Part shown: positions 11,692 through 23,155 of the stretch, one piece after another
How positions within the stretch are numbered: position 1 is the stretch's first letter
How the letters are laid out: each line of letters begins with the position of its first letter
Origin: Diplodia intermedia
Taxonomy: Eukaryota > Ascomycota > Dothideomycetes > Botryosphaeriales > Botryosphaeriaceae
Length of the DNA stretch: 64,000 bases
Reading direction: 5' to 3'
NCBI GenBank assembly: GCA_021495925.1
Contig: JAKEKT010000010.1
Coordinates: forward strand, 248,001-312,000
Position numbers and translations under genes: made by a program
The notes under the pieces: generated by a model
What the model saw: the letters and a program-made list of their open reading frames with translations, nothing else
Databases searched by the model: none
What the model was told of the DNA's origin: nothing

Positions 11692-12818
11692 ATGTCCGGG
11701 CTTGTCCGCCTGCTCCGCGACAAGTGGTCGCCGCCGCGCGACCCGACGACGTCGCTCGCCGGCCGCACCATCCTCATCACCGGCGCCAACACCGGCCTCG
11801 GCCTCGAAGCCGCCATCAAGTGCGCCCAGCTCGGCTGCGCGCGCCTCGTGCTCGGCGTGCGCGACGCCTCCACGGCCAAGAGCGAGGAATTGAGGCAGAC
11901 GGTCCAGCAGCGCGCGCAGCGGAAGCGGAAGATCGCCACGCGCGAGGCGACGGGCGACTGCGCGATCGACGTGTGGGAGGTGGATCTTTTGGATTTCGAG
12001 AGCGTGAGGCGGTTTGCGGAGAGGGTGGCGGGAGAGGAGGTCGAGGGGCTGGACGCGGCAGTGCTGAATGCGGGCGTGAGCGTCAAGGAGTTGAAGAGGA
12101 GCCGGCACGGGTGGGAGGAGACCTTGCAGGTCAATGTTCTGGGGACGGCGCTGTTGGGAATGCTGTTGCTACCGGTGCTGAGGAAGAGCACAGAGATGCC
12201 GGTGCGCGATGGAAGGCCGCCGGTGCTGGAGATTGTGGGGTCGAGTTTGTATCGGCATGCGAAGCTGGGCGCGCCCGGGGAGAAGCTGCTGGAACGGTTC
12301 AACAGGCAGGAAGGCTTCAATGGGCGGAAGCAGTATGAGGTTTCAAAGGCGCTCGTGATGTACGCCATGCGGAGCCTTGCGGCAATGAATGCGTACACGG
12401 GTGGCGGAAAGGATGTGGTGGTCATGTCCGCATCGCCAGGATTCTGCAAGAGCCATCTACGGAGGCATTACACCGGATTCGCGGCCAAAGTCTTCGGATG
12501 GTTGTTTTATGCCCTTTTTGCCAGGGACACGGAAGAAGGTGCAAGAAGCTTGGTCAGTGCTGTCTGCCTGGGCGAAGAAGCCCATGATGGATTCTGGCAC
12601 AGCGACGAACTGCTTGAGTGAGTACATCGGCGTATACATATGACTCATCCAATTGCTAACCAAGGATCAGATTGGACCCGATGCTCCGGGGAGAAACAGG
12701 CGAGACGATGCGCCAACAAGTCTGGCACGAGATCATTGACGCTGTTAGGCGAGACGTGCCAGAGGCACTCGAACTGACGCAAAATGGCCCACGCGAAGCC
12801 TCTGCTCCCGATTCCTAA
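11692..12818 (+). CDS. Short-chain dehydrogenase/reductase (SDR)
   Basis: NAD(P)-dependent oxidoreductase of unknown substrate. Two exons, 11692-12617 and 12671-12818, give 357 aa. The Rossmann cofactor motif TGANTGLG is at about residues 30-37, NAGV follows the fourth strand, GSS supplies the catalytic Ser region, and YEVSK (Tyr215/Lys219) is the active-site Tyr-x3-Lys. The C-terminal extension after the splice (ELDPMLRGETGETMRQQVW) resembles the retinol-dehydrogenase/TIC32-like fungal SDRs often described as secondary-metabolite-like, but no cluster partners are present. I chose the ATG at 11692 because the open frame further upstream has no ATG. The 53-nt intron has donor GTGAGT. Confidence 0.88.
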
Positions 12819-12895
12819 GTAAACAGTACCTAAACAGTGCAGCCGACGACTCACTACAAGCAGTCTTCCTGAAAACATTTCCCCTATATATGTGT

Positions 12896-12972
12896 GTAGT
12901 TAAATCCAATATCCGGACGTAAATGTGAGTCTTGAATGCGGACAAATCCGTCCATATATTGGATTCGACTAC
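12896..12972. repeat. 77-bp hairpin repeat, copy A (MITE-like)
   Basis: Left arm GTAGTTAAATCCAATATC continues as CGGACGTAAATG. The right arm, read on the other strand, is GTAGTCGAATCCAATATATG then GACGGATTTG, giving an imperfect terminal inverted repeat of about 25 bp. It shares its core with copies at 13086, 15465 and 41597. Too short to code. Inferred to be a miniature inverted-repeat element or a structured repeat. Confidence 0.7.
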
Positions 12973-13085
12973 CCGTGTGGAAGGGATGTCTCCTCACTCG
13001 GCGCGATCCACCGACGCTTTCACCGGCACCTCCGCCAAAAAGTTGCAGAAGAATCGAGCCTTCCAAGCCCTGTCGAGAACAAGGG

Positions 13086-13161
13086 CAGCTGAAGCCAATC
13101 TATGGACGTAGAAGCAAGTGTCAAACTCGCACAAATACGTCCGGACACAGGATTCCACGAC
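13086..13161. repeat. 76-bp hairpin repeat, copy D (degenerate)
   Basis: Diverged member of the same family. The right arm read on the minus strand is TCGTGGAATCCTGTGTCCGG followed by ACGTATTTGTGCGAGT, matching copy A's GAATCC...CCGGACGTAAATGTGAGT. The left arm GAAGCCAATCTATGGACGTA is the weaker match. It lies 114 bp downstream of copy A. Confidence 0.55.
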
Positions 13162-13462
13162 CGATATGGGACTATGTCTTGTCTGTTTGGGGGCCGCATG
13201 TTGAAGAGAGAGGGAGGGATGCGAGCCGGGGAAGGAACGGTGTAGCCGGGTCGGCAGGCGTGCGGTGGCCATGGCGGTTGTCAGAAGAGGACAGATCTTG
13301 CCCGCCACGCGCAGTGCGGCAGCGTTTGCGCATCATCCAACGGCATCAATTGCGTTTGCTGGGCGCCCCAAGGCCACACAGGGTCTGAGCTCGCCTCACC
13401 ACCTCTCCCACTCACCTAAAACTCTGTCGCTCGTCTGCCAAACCACCACCCAAACCGCCATC

Positions 13463-15166
13463 ATGCCCGCCTTGCTGGACTTACCGACCGAGTTGCTGCA
13501 GAAAGTCGTCAGCACGCTCCCGCGCTCACAGGATGTCGCCGCCGTCGCGGCCACGTGCAGAAAGCTCAACCGCGTCGCAAGTGGTGAGCTTTACGAGAAC
13601 ATCCGCCTGAAGCTGCCTGAACCCGTCGATATCAAAGACCTCGGAGTTATTGTGAATCTGGCCTCATCCTTGTTTCTCGGCGATCCTGTTTTGCGCCATT
13701 CCACAAAGTCCATCAGCATCACGTTGCCGGACATGTCAACTCGCTTCCTCCCTCGTCTCGTTCCACGCCCACTCCGGGCCACGGCTGACATCGCGGGACT
13801 GGAGCAATGGGGCATAACAACCTTGGATCAAAGCGTCAACCTTGCCGATGGTCAGGTCTGGGCGTACCTGAAACTTCTCCTGCACGCCTGCCGGAACATT
13901 CACACCCTCCATCTCGACGGGAACTTCTTCAAGATGCTGGACTTTTGGCAGACTGACCTGCAGGCATTCGGGAAGCTCCAAACCATTGAACTGATCACGA
14001 GTGGCGCCGCGAGCGTTCCTCGTCCTCCGCCCAGCGCCGCTATCCTTGCAGGTCTCTCTCATATTCCAAACCTCCGAACACTTCGTCTGACCATTAGCGG
14101 AGATTGGGTTCGTGGCTTAGACCCCGTGCGCCCGATCTTCCGAAGCGAATTCCCACCATTCGCACACATTACCACCCTCGCACTTTGGAAATGCGAGCTG
14201 AGGATGCTGGTAATTCGTACCTTGCTCGGTCATATGCCGCATCTGGTATCACTCGAGATCGATCTCCTATTCGTCATCGACTTGCGCAAGCAGGACTATA
14301 GTCTCAAGTGGTGTCTCATTGATCTTGGAAGGCTTCGAAAGGCCATCCTGGGCACCGGGCTTGGTGGCGCCCTGGGCAAATACCGAAAGGAAGGCCAACA
14401 CTGCAGCAATACGCTCGAGCATCTGAAGATCTCAGTCGACTTTTCATGCAAACGCTTCACAAAGTCGATCAACAACATGGACCTCGACCATCAGGTCCTT
14501 CCGGAACAAGAAGAGGCTTCGTTGGGCTGGGATGACAGTGACAGCGACGAGAGCAGCGAAGAAGAAGACGACGACGACGACGAGCTCGAAAACCATGACG
14601 AGGAAGATGACAGCGAAGAGGAAGGCGAAGAAGGTGAAGTGAAGATGTACGGAGCAGTGTACAGTATGGAGCCCGGAAACATACCCTACCCCAAACGCCG
14701 GTGCACACAGTGGGAGATCAACGAACTTGGATCACTGAAAGGACTCAAGAAGCTCAAAACATTGGAGATAGAGCCGATGTTCTTGTCTGGCAATCATAGG
14801 CCCATACCGACTGAGGGCGAAGATGATGTGGAACCAGGACCCGGGTCCCGCTGGACGCCTCTAGACGTCTTGCTTCCCGATAGCTTGGAGGAATTTCGCA
14901 TCGCTAATGGCCCGGTCGGCTGGGTTCTGTTATCGGGAGATACGGACTTCCTAAGGACGCAGGGCGCTGGCGCTGACCTGAGCTCTCTCTCTGAGATGTT
15001 CGTGGCGTACAAGGAGGGGGGTGGAGATCTACCCAACCTCCGGAAGGTCGTACACACGGTCCGAGCGTCGCCCTGTCCGTGGGACGATCCCAGTTGGGAT
15101 GAACAGCAAATGGAGTTGAAGGGCATGCTGAAAGAGCTTGCGATTGATTACGAGTGGCCATGTTAA
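13463..15166 (+). CDS. F-box protein with internal acidic tract
   Basis: Probable substrate adaptor of an SCF ubiquitin ligase. Single exon, 567 aa from the ATG at 13463. An in-frame extension upstream lies in a leader-like region, so I prefer the ATG that begins the F-box directly: MPALLDLPTELLQKVVSTLP...VAAVAATCRKLNRVASGELY. The middle has leucine-rich segments such as IHTLHLDGNF and LRTLRLTISGDW that resemble degenerate leucine-rich repeats. A strongly acidic Asp/Glu/Ser tract (about residues 356-393, bases 14530-14640) follows. The C-terminus returns to LRR-like text. This architecture is common in fungal F-box families; the substrate is unknown. Confidence 0.75.
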   Translation: MPALLDLPTELLQKVVSTLPRSQDVAAVAATCRKLNRVASGELYENIRLKLPEPVDIKDLGVIVNLASSLFLGDPVLRHSTKSISITLPDMSTRFLPRLVPRPLRATADIAGLEQWGITTLDQSVNLADGQVWAYLKLLLHACRNIHTLHLDGNFFKMLDFWQTDLQAFGKLQTIELITSGAASVPRPPPSAAILAGLSHIPNLRTLRLTISGDWVRGLDPVRPIFRSEFPPFAHITTLALWKCELRMLVIRTLLGHMPHLVSLEIDLLFVIDLRKQDYSLKWCLIDLGRLRKAILGTGLGGALGKYRKEGQHCSNTLEHLKISVDFSCKRFTKSINNMDLDHQVLPEQEEASLGWDDSDSDESSEEEDDDDDELENHDEEDDSEEEGEEGEVKMYGAVYSMEPGNIPYPKRRCTQWEINELGSLKGLKKLKTLEIEPMFLSGNHRPIPTEGEDDVEPGPGSRWTPLDVLLPDSLEEFRIANGPVGWVLLSGDTDFLRTQGAGADLSSLSEMFVAYKEGGGDLPNLRKVVHTVRASPCPWDDPSWDEQQMELKGMLKELAIDYEWPC

Positions 15167-15817
15167 ACATAGGAAGAGGAGCAAAGCTGAGCATGACCAC
15201 GATGGGGATGTTTTGTATACTGAACTTTGCCAGTTCCAAGGCTCCAACGGCTTGCTGACATTCATACTACTGACCTTGGCGATAGTAAGCCCCAAATGAG
15301 GTCATTTGGAAGTTCGGCGCATATCCCACGTCCGGTACATCATCTGTGGCCATTCGAGTTGAATAAAGCAAATGGGAGTAGCTACATCGATGGAAAATGG
15401 GGCAAGGACCCTGAATGGTGAAGCCACAACATGTGACAGGATATTTACTACTCTTCCTGCATGGGTAGCTGAATCCAACATCTAGACACGTTTGAGGACT
15501 CGCATTCACGTCCAGATATTGGATCCAACTGCCTACGTGAACATGGTGAAGATTAAGTCAGTCGTTTGCGTTGCCTCCAGATCAAAGGCGCGATTATTGT
15601 TGATGTCGTTGGTGTGTGCCCAGAGTTGACGTCAACGGCAGGGGTGGAGGTGTCACGAGTCATGCGAAGTCTGGGGAAGCCGAGGTCTCTTTCACATGCA
15701 TCACCTGTCACGACAACATCATCGCCCATCCGAGCGTCCCTTCCGAGAGCATGCGACGCCGTCCAGCTCCAGCCCCACCCTCGCCGATGCCCCGCTGAGC
15801 CGTGATACCCACTCAAC
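15167..15817. other. Intergenic with one hairpin repeat
   Basis: Contains repeat copy B (15465-15536) and the promoter of the ABC transporter gene. No gene seen. Confidence 0.6.
15465..15536. repeat. 72-bp hairpin repeat, copy B
   Basis: Left arm GTAGCTGAATCCAACATC then TAGACACG. The right arm, read on the minus strand, is GTAGGCAGTTGGATCCAATA then TCTGGACGTGAATGCGAGTC. Same family and orientation-symmetric core as copies A, C and D. Confidence 0.65.
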
Positions 15818-18094
15818 ATGGCTGCGCAGTCGAAGCTGCTCCCCTCGGACCGCTCGCTCAAGGGCATCGTCACCGAGCTCACCTCGCTCTACCTCGAGCA
15901 CCGGACACGTATCTCGCGCGCCATATACCTCACTCTGTTCGTCGCCCTGATCAATCGCGTACGCATCGCCATATCCGAGCAACGCGCTGCATCCGCCCGC
16001 TATGCCCAAGCTCGGAGGAAGCCAGCCACAGGCGCGACCGAGGGCGAAGCTACCTCGCGCAAGAAGGTCGAGCTCAACCGCGACTTCTTCCGCCATCTTT
16101 TCCGCCTCTTGAAGATTGTTATGCCGGGATGGCGGAGTAAGGAGCTTCGGCTGCTCATCAGCCACACCATCTTCCTGGTTCTCAGGACCCTCATCAGTCT
16201 GTATGTTGCCGAACTCGATGGTCGGCTGGTCAGCAACTTGGTGCGAGGCAAAGGCAAGGACTTTCTGGGTGGACTGGTATGGTGGATGGCTGTTGCTATC
16301 CCCGCTACCTTCACAAACTCCATGGTAATCATCCTCGTGCTGCCTTCTCAGCCGTGACATGCTAAACAAGGGCCAGCTCTCCTACCACCAGTGCAAACTC
16401 TCCCTCCAGTACCGCACTCGTCTCACGAACTACATCCACAACAAATACCTCTCTCAAATGACCTTCTACACCCTCTCCGCCCTGGACGACCGCATCAAAA
16501 ACGCGGACCAATTGATCACCGTGGACGTCGCAAAGTTCTCCAACAGCCTTGCAGAGCTGTACTCCAACATCGCAAAACCAGTCCTGGATATGATCATATA
16601 CAACTACTCGTTATCACGAAGCGTCGGGGGGGAAGGCTTGTTTGCAATGAGCTTGATCGTCCAGCTTTCGGCCAGCGTTATGCGAGCGCTGACGCCTCCC
16701 TTTGGCAAATACGTTGCGGAAGAAGCGCGTTTGGAAGGAGAGTTCAGATTCCAACATTCAAGGCTGATAGACTATAGCGAAGAGGTGGCGCTATACTCTG
16801 GGCACGAGGCGGAAAAAGACACGTTGGATAAGGGCTATTTCACATTGATCAAGCATGTGAACCGGATATTGAGGAGAAGATTCTATCACGGATTCATGGA
16901 GGACTTCGTCATCAAATACTTCTGGGGAGCATTGGGCCTGATGCTCTGCAGTGTCCCGGTCTTTTTCAAGATTCCTGGCGTCGCTGGCAACAACATGGGA
17001 GACCGCACCGAGAGTAAGTCCGGTGGTCTGTCGTTGAGGGGAAGCAGTGTACTAATTGCGCATTTCAGGCTTTGTAACGAACCGCCGCATGCTGCTTAGC
17101 TCGTCTGATGCATTTGGTCGACTCATGTTCTCCTACAAGGAAATCATGGAACTCGCTGGTTACACTGCCCGGGTTTCCACACTATTGGACGTTATGGACG
17201 AAATTCAAGCAGGACGCTTTGAGAAGAAGTTGGTGTCATCTGCGGACACAGAGGAAAACGCGGCGGTGCTGCGAGGAAGAGGTCAGGTTTCGGAGGGCGA
17301 GGATATAGAATTCGTGGACGTTCCAATTGTGTCACCGAACGGCGATGTCCTGGTCCGCAAGCTCAGCTTCACCGTGAAGCCAGGAGATCACATGCTGATC
17401 GTTGGTCCCAACGGTTGTGGCAAGTCGTCTCTCTTCCGCATCCTGGGTGGGTTGTGGCCCGTCTATGGAGGAACGGTCAGAAAGCCTCCCTTCGAGGATA
17501 TCTTCTACATACCGCAGCGGCCATATCTCTCAAGAGGGTCTTTGCGACAGCAGATCATCTATCCCGATGGGATGCGCGAGATGCGAGACAAGGGCATCAC
17601 AGACGCGGACCTCCTTCGCATTCTTTCCGTTGTGGAGATTGAGTCGATTGTTGAGCGCCCGGGTGGCTGGGATGCCGAGCAGGAATGGACCGACGTGCTC
17701 TCCGGTGGGCTTCAGCAGCGGGTAGCCATGGCTAGGCTGTTCTACCACGCCCCGAAGTACGCCATCTTGGATGAGTGCACCAGCAGCGTTACGCTCGAAA
17801 TCGAGAAGGTCATGTACGACGAGGCCAAGCGGTTAGGGGTCACTCTGATGACAGTCAGCCATCGGCGAAGCCTGTGGAAGTACCACACGAACATCCTCCA
17901 GTTCGATGGCCAAGGCCACTACGTCTTCACAAAGCTGGATGCTGAGAGAAGATTACAGCTTGAAGAGTAAGTTTCCTCAAGACCGGACCAAACCGCCGTG
18001 ATGCTAACAGATCTACAGCGAGAAAGAAGATTTGGAGCTGCAGCTTCGTGCTGTTCCAGAGATCGAGAAGCGCATCGCCGAGTTGACCGCCTGA
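15818..18094 (+). CDS. PXA2: Peroxisomal ABCD half-transporter, Pxa2-like
   Basis: Imports long-chain acyl-CoA into peroxisomes for beta-oxidation, normally as a heterodimer with Pxa1. Four exons, 15818-16324, 16371-17013, 17069-17966 and 18019-18094, give 707 aa, one membrane domain followed by one nucleotide-binding domain. The N-half has the ABCD transmembrane region (LISHTIFLVLRTLISLYVAE) and the QCKLSLQYRTRLTNYIHNKY segment. Walker A GPNGCGKSS is at about 496-504, signature LSGGLQQR at about 594, and Walker B YAILDE at about 614-619, followed by CTSSV. The signature loop reads GGLQQR where many relatives have GGEKQR. Intron 1 is only 46 nt (TGCTAAAC branch region). The alternative name is Pat1/ABCD2-like. 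Confidence 0.93.
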
Positions 18095-18738
18095 TCGTCT
18101 CCCCACGAGCACAGGATTTGTCTATGCCCGTGTTGGTCTAATTTCACTCGTAGCTTTAGTAGGAAGAGAACTAGAGGCGTTTCAAGCGGGATCTGTCCAT
18201 GTGACCAGATCTAGGACGGATGGCGCAAAGTCGGAACACACATGACCGGGTGATCGTGTTTTGGTGGATACAATGATGACATGCCTGCGCGGTAGACAGC
18301 GTTGAATTATGCAAATGCTGCTGCACCGTCACCCCAGAGCCCCAAATTGGCCTCCTGAAGCAATACTTGGAAGTGTTGAAAGAGATTGGCATGTTCATGT
18401 TTCTTTGTTGACGGGTGATGTCACGTGCGCCGATCAATTAGCGCGAAGGATGGACGCGTCCAAAGCTTGGGGTAAGTTGTTTCCCACAACAGCTCTCCCA
18501 TCAACCACCCGCGCCCCCGCCGGGCAATGAGACGACCGCCCACGCAGCCTCATTAGCCCATCGATACCGCTGTCGGCCTTCGGAGCAGCTTTCGCCGTGG
18601 AGGTGTGCTCTTTGTCTCAAGCGGGGAGTCCGACACGCCGCCATCAAATGAACAGCTCATAGCTCGCCGCGAGAAGCGAAGACGACGCACCAACCTCGCT
18701 AGCGTTTTCGCATCTATCCACCCGCATCGGAACCCGCC
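18095..18738. other. Intergenic, no gene seen
   Basis: 3' region of the ABC transporter and leader of the dynactin gene. Nothing else recognised. Confidence 0.6.
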
Positions 18739-21700
18739 ATGGGCGACGCCAATCTGAAAGTCGGCCAGCTCATTGAGCTCAATGACGGCCGCGTCGGCGT
18801 GATCCGCTTCATCGGCGAGACCGCTTTCGCCGACGGGCTCTGGGTGGGCGTGGAGTTCGACGATGCTTCCGGCAAGAACGATGGCTCGGTGCAGGGCCTG
18901 CGGTACTTCGATTCGAAACCCGGCCATGGCATGTTTTTGCGGCCCATGGGCGTGGCCCGCATCGTGGAGGAGCCGAAGCCGAAGGCTCCTGCAAGGCCTG
19001 CTGCTGCGAGACCCGGGGCTCCGGGCGCCGTGGCTAGGAGGGCTACTGGCACTGGGTCAATAGATCAGGGCAAGGGAAGACCGACGAGTATGACGGCAGA
19101 GTCTTCGACCCCGAGGCCGAGGCTTGGGAGCAGACCGTCTAGCATCGACACGAAAAGCCCTGCGGCGGGCACAAGAATCGGGGTAGGCCTTCACAGCGCC
19201 GCGGATTGTGTGATGATGCTAATCTGATCTCTAGTCTCCCACCAAAAGACCCGCGGCCGGCTCAATTTCTCGCCCGCGTCCAAGCATTAGTGGCGCAGCG
19301 ACAGGGCCACCCAGGCGTACATCCACAACCTCGACCGGTGGCTCCAAATCGGCACCCGCTCCCCCTACTGCTCCCAAACATACCACCAGGCCGTCGATCA
19401 GCGGCGCCCGGAGTGGCTTGGCCAAACCCGGCGATGCCCCTGCAGCCAGAACCGCGGCGACCCGCCAGTCTCTTAGTGTTGCGAAGCAACGAGTCACGAG
19501 CCCCCCATCCTCCAGCAGAACCTCTGCGTCGCCCTCGGCGCCGGTAGCCCAAAGGAGCGTGAGCGCGGTGCAGAAGGACGCTGAGATTAAGGAGCTCCAG
19601 ACCAAGCTACGAGTCCTGGAAGAGAAGCGTGCCGAGGATAGGGAGAAGATTGCAACCCTGGACAGGGTGCAAGAAGAACGGAACAAGTATGAGCAGATTA
19701 TTCAGAAGCTGCAGGCGAAAATCCAGCCGCTCTCGCTGGAGAACAATGAGCTCAAGAAGAACTCGAAGGAGGCGGAATTGAGGCTTGAGCAGGTCGAGGC
19801 TATCCAGGCTGAGCACGAGTCGATTTTGGAGATGGCCACCTTGGACCGCGAAATGGCTGAAGAACAGACGGAAGCGTACAAGGCCGATCTTGAAGCCGTC
19901 AAGCAGCGTCTTGAGGAGCTGGAGCTGGAGAACGAGATCCTGAAGGACGAAAACCAAGAACTCGGGCAGGACATGAACCCCGAGGAAAGGACGAGCATGG
20001 GATGGCTTCAGCTGGAACGCGAAAACGAGAGGCTGCGTGAGGCCCTCTTGCGTCTGCGCGATATCACCCAAGAGTCGGAATCGGAGCTGCGCGACCAGCT
20101 CAAGAGCTTGGAGGAAGACAACCAAGAGCTTTCCGGTGTGAAGGAGCAGTGCGATGAGACCAAGACGAAGCTGTTGGAGGCGGAGGCCGACATTGAGGAT
20201 CTGCGGCAACAGCTGGACGCTGCTCTTGGCGCCGAGGAGATGATCGAAGAATTGACCGACAAGAACCTTTCGCTGAACGAGTACATTGAGCAGCTCAAAG
20301 TTTCGATTGAAGAGCTCGAAACGCTCAAGGAGCTCAACGACGAGCTTGAAGTCAATCACGTGGAGAACGAGAAGCAGCTCCAGGAACAGATCGATTTCAA
20401 GGATGCTATCATTGCGGACTTGGGTCGCCGTGCTATGCAACAGGACGAGACCCTCTCCGACCAAGAGTACACAATCTTGCGCTTCCGCGAGCTCGTCACG
20501 AACTTGCAGTCTGACATGGAAGACATGAGAGCTTCCAGAGAGATCAGCGAGACTCAGGCTCAAGATCTCAACAACCGTTCGAGAGCGATGATGGATCTCA
20601 ACAGGCAACTACAGGCTTCCGCCTCCAGCACCAAGATGAAGACCATCGACATGGAGCTACGGAAACTCGAAGCCCAGGAAGCTGCCGAGCATCTTGCGAT
20701 TGTCCAGCTGTTCCTTCCGGAAGCCTTCCACTCGGAAAGAGAGTCTGTTCTGGCGCTACTCCGCTTTAAAAGAATTGGTTTCAAGGCGTCGCTCGTGCAC
20801 AGCTTTGTCAAGGACAAGGTCTCTGGAGATGCACCAATCAACGATGAAGACATCTTCGAGGCCTGCGATGTCCTTGACAAGCTCACATGGATCTCGGCTA
20901 TGTGCGACAGATTCGTCACTGCTATCTCGACTTGCTCTCTGGATCAATTCGCCAGATTTGAGGGCACGCTGTACGAGCTTGAACCGGTCGAGCGCGCTCT
21001 CAATGGTCACATCGATGGCCTCAAGAGAGACGAACTTAAGGAGAAGCAGGTTGCGGAGGAGCTCCACCGGTATGTTACAACCAACTCTTACGTCAACATG
21101 TCAGCTAACGTTTGCCTAGGTCCATTGCTGTCATGTCTCATCTTGCTGAAACGCACCTTGGTGATGGTCTTGAGGGCTACGCCAACGACATTGTCATGCG
21201 CACTCTGCTCATGCAAAGCCATCTGGAGACCACTGCTGCTGCTCTTATGCTCGTCAAGGGAGAAGTTCAGACTCGGATTCCATCGCAGGGCGAAGACGAC
21301 TATGATGGAGTCGATCGCTTCATTTCGAAAACGGAGGAAATCATCGCGCAGTCTCGCAGTGCGAAGGTCATTGTTGGAAAGTCTCTTCGCACCTTGCAAG
21401 AGCTCAAGGCTCGTTCACTTACTCTGCAGAACGATACCCTCAACTCGTTCGAAGAGTGTCAAGATGCGTCTGATGATCTGGCACACTACGTCCGGAAGAT
21501 GGGCGAGAACGTGTTCCAGCTGCTGCATGAAGACAGCCGCACGGAGCCTTTCGCTATCAGCGAGGTCCGCAGTGCCATGTTCAAGGCCTCCGAGGAGGTG
21601 TTCTCTGTTTCTGAATCTGAGATGTATGCAACCTTTTCGGCCAGGCTTCGCAAACTCGGCGAGGACCTTACCGAGCTTGTCAACATCACATCTGACCTCG

Positions 21701-22656
21701 AGCTCACCGTCGAGTTCGAGAAGCACCCTGCGCCCTGGGTTCTGCGGTCCAAGGAGCTTCAGGACAGCAAGATTGTGTCGGTTGACACGGAAGAGGAGAT
21801 CCGTCGCCTCAAGGAAGAAGTCCACGCCCGATCCATGCAGATCAAGCTGCAGGAGCAGAAGCACGAGGAGGCAGCCGTCAAGATCGAGCTTCTCGAAAGC
21901 CGCACGCGCGACTCGTCCAAGAAGGCGCAGCGCATCACCGAGCTCGAGAAGAAGCTCGAGGAGAACAAAAGCCGGGAGAAGCAGCTCGCCGAGGCCCTGG
22001 AGACTCAGGTGCGCGATCTCGCCGGCCTCGAGACGGAGAAGGAAAAGTGGAAGGCGCAGGCCGAACAGGCAAAGGCCATCGAGGCCGCCATGGGTGGCGA
22101 AGGCAAGCACGATTCCGGCGGCGAGAAGACGGTCGCTACCAAGCGCGAGATCGATGCGCTCAAGACCGACATCCAGTACTTGGAGGCGGCAAACAGGTAT
22201 CTGCGCCAGTCAAACCGCCGCGAACACATCGGCAAGGTGGCGGCCAACACGTCGTGGCTGCGCACCACGCTCGTGCCGCCGAGCAAGATAGCGGCATCGG
22301 CGGCAGATGGCGGGGCGCAGAACGCGGATGCCATGCCCAGACGTAGGCTTGCGGCGCTGCAGGAGATCACGAACCTTCCGGCTGTTTCGAAGCTGGTGAA
22401 CTTGAAGGACACCGGGGAGGCGGAGGAGGAAAGCGGCATGGAGAATGCTGGCGAGAACACTCGGCCGAGGAACAGTAAGCTCCGGTGGAGGCCGATGAAG
22501 AGTACGCCTCAGTGGCAGCTCAGCGAGCTGGAGCTCAGGAGGGCGGAGGCGTGGGAGGCGCTGTGGGGTGGAAAGGGTATGGGAGGGATCTACGAAGACG
22601 GAGGTCTGGACACTCCATGGAGTGTGAGCACGGGGGCTGTGGGGATTGTTCGGTGA
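18739..22656 (+). CDS. DCTN1: Dynactin large subunit p150Glued
   Basis: Links cytoplasmic dynein to microtubules and cargo; needed for nuclear distribution in hyphae (Neurospora ro-3, Aspergillus nudM). Three exons, 18739-19182, 19235-21069 and 21120-22656, give 1271 aa, in the family range. The N-terminal CAP-Gly domain (about residues 8-75) shows GLWVGVEFDDASGKNDGSV, with the GKNDG tubulin/EB1-binding motif. A basic Ser/Pro/Thr-rich linker follows (about 80-260), then a long coiled coil (about 264-560). The globular dynactin domain spans the second splice site (HR|SIAVMSHLAE). A second coiled coil begins near TEEEIRRLKEEV and the tail is variable. The second donor is GTATGT. Confidence 0.96.
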
Positions 22657-23155
22657 TGGAGACTGTGGAAAGAATGTTGTACGTTATGATGATACCCAAC
22701 GAGGTCTTATGAAGCGATGAATGAGGAATACCAATCAAAAGCCACGTGCTCCTTTTGTCGTTGTGTTCAAAAAGGACGAGATGCAAAAGAGTAAAACTAT
22801 GGATCAAAGACTCGCCGGGCCGAAGCGAGGTGCAGCCTAGGTGCTAACTCCCGTCCCCACCCCGGGAATTTCCTTATCGGCCGTTCGATTCAATCTTGTC
22901 TCCTCTCCAAATACAGATTCGCAACCCGCTTCAACACATACTCTGATTTTTTCTTATTTTTTTCTTTAATCCGACACCGTGGGAGACTGGTATAACTCTG
23001 TGTTTAGCCTTCGCTAAAGCCGTGGCGTCAGTCAGATCAAGCAAGCCACGCACGGGCCACGGCTCTTCCTTATCGATACGAAACTTTTCATCGGCACTGA
23101 TTTGGCTCTGGCATCAACCACCGCTTCCTCCGCACGCCTCGTCGCGAAGAGCAAG
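22657..23155. other. Intergenic, no gene seen
   Basis: 3' end of the dynactin gene and promoter of RRP12, with a T-rich stretch near 22948-22972. No gene. Confidence 0.6.

Larger units (their letters stand above)
12819..13462. other. Intergenic with two hairpin repeats
   Basis: Holds repeat copies at 12896-12972 and 13086-13161, and the leader of the F-box gene. No gene is supported. Confidence 0.6.

Noticed and set aside
19607..20608. 333-codon leucine-rich ORF antisense to dynactin
   Set aside because: Complement of Glu/Lys-rich coiled-coil codons, which read as Leu/Phe on the other strand.
22881..22910. GTTCGATTCAA resembling a tRNA B box
   Set aside because: No matching A box, acceptor stem or cloverleaf could be built around it.
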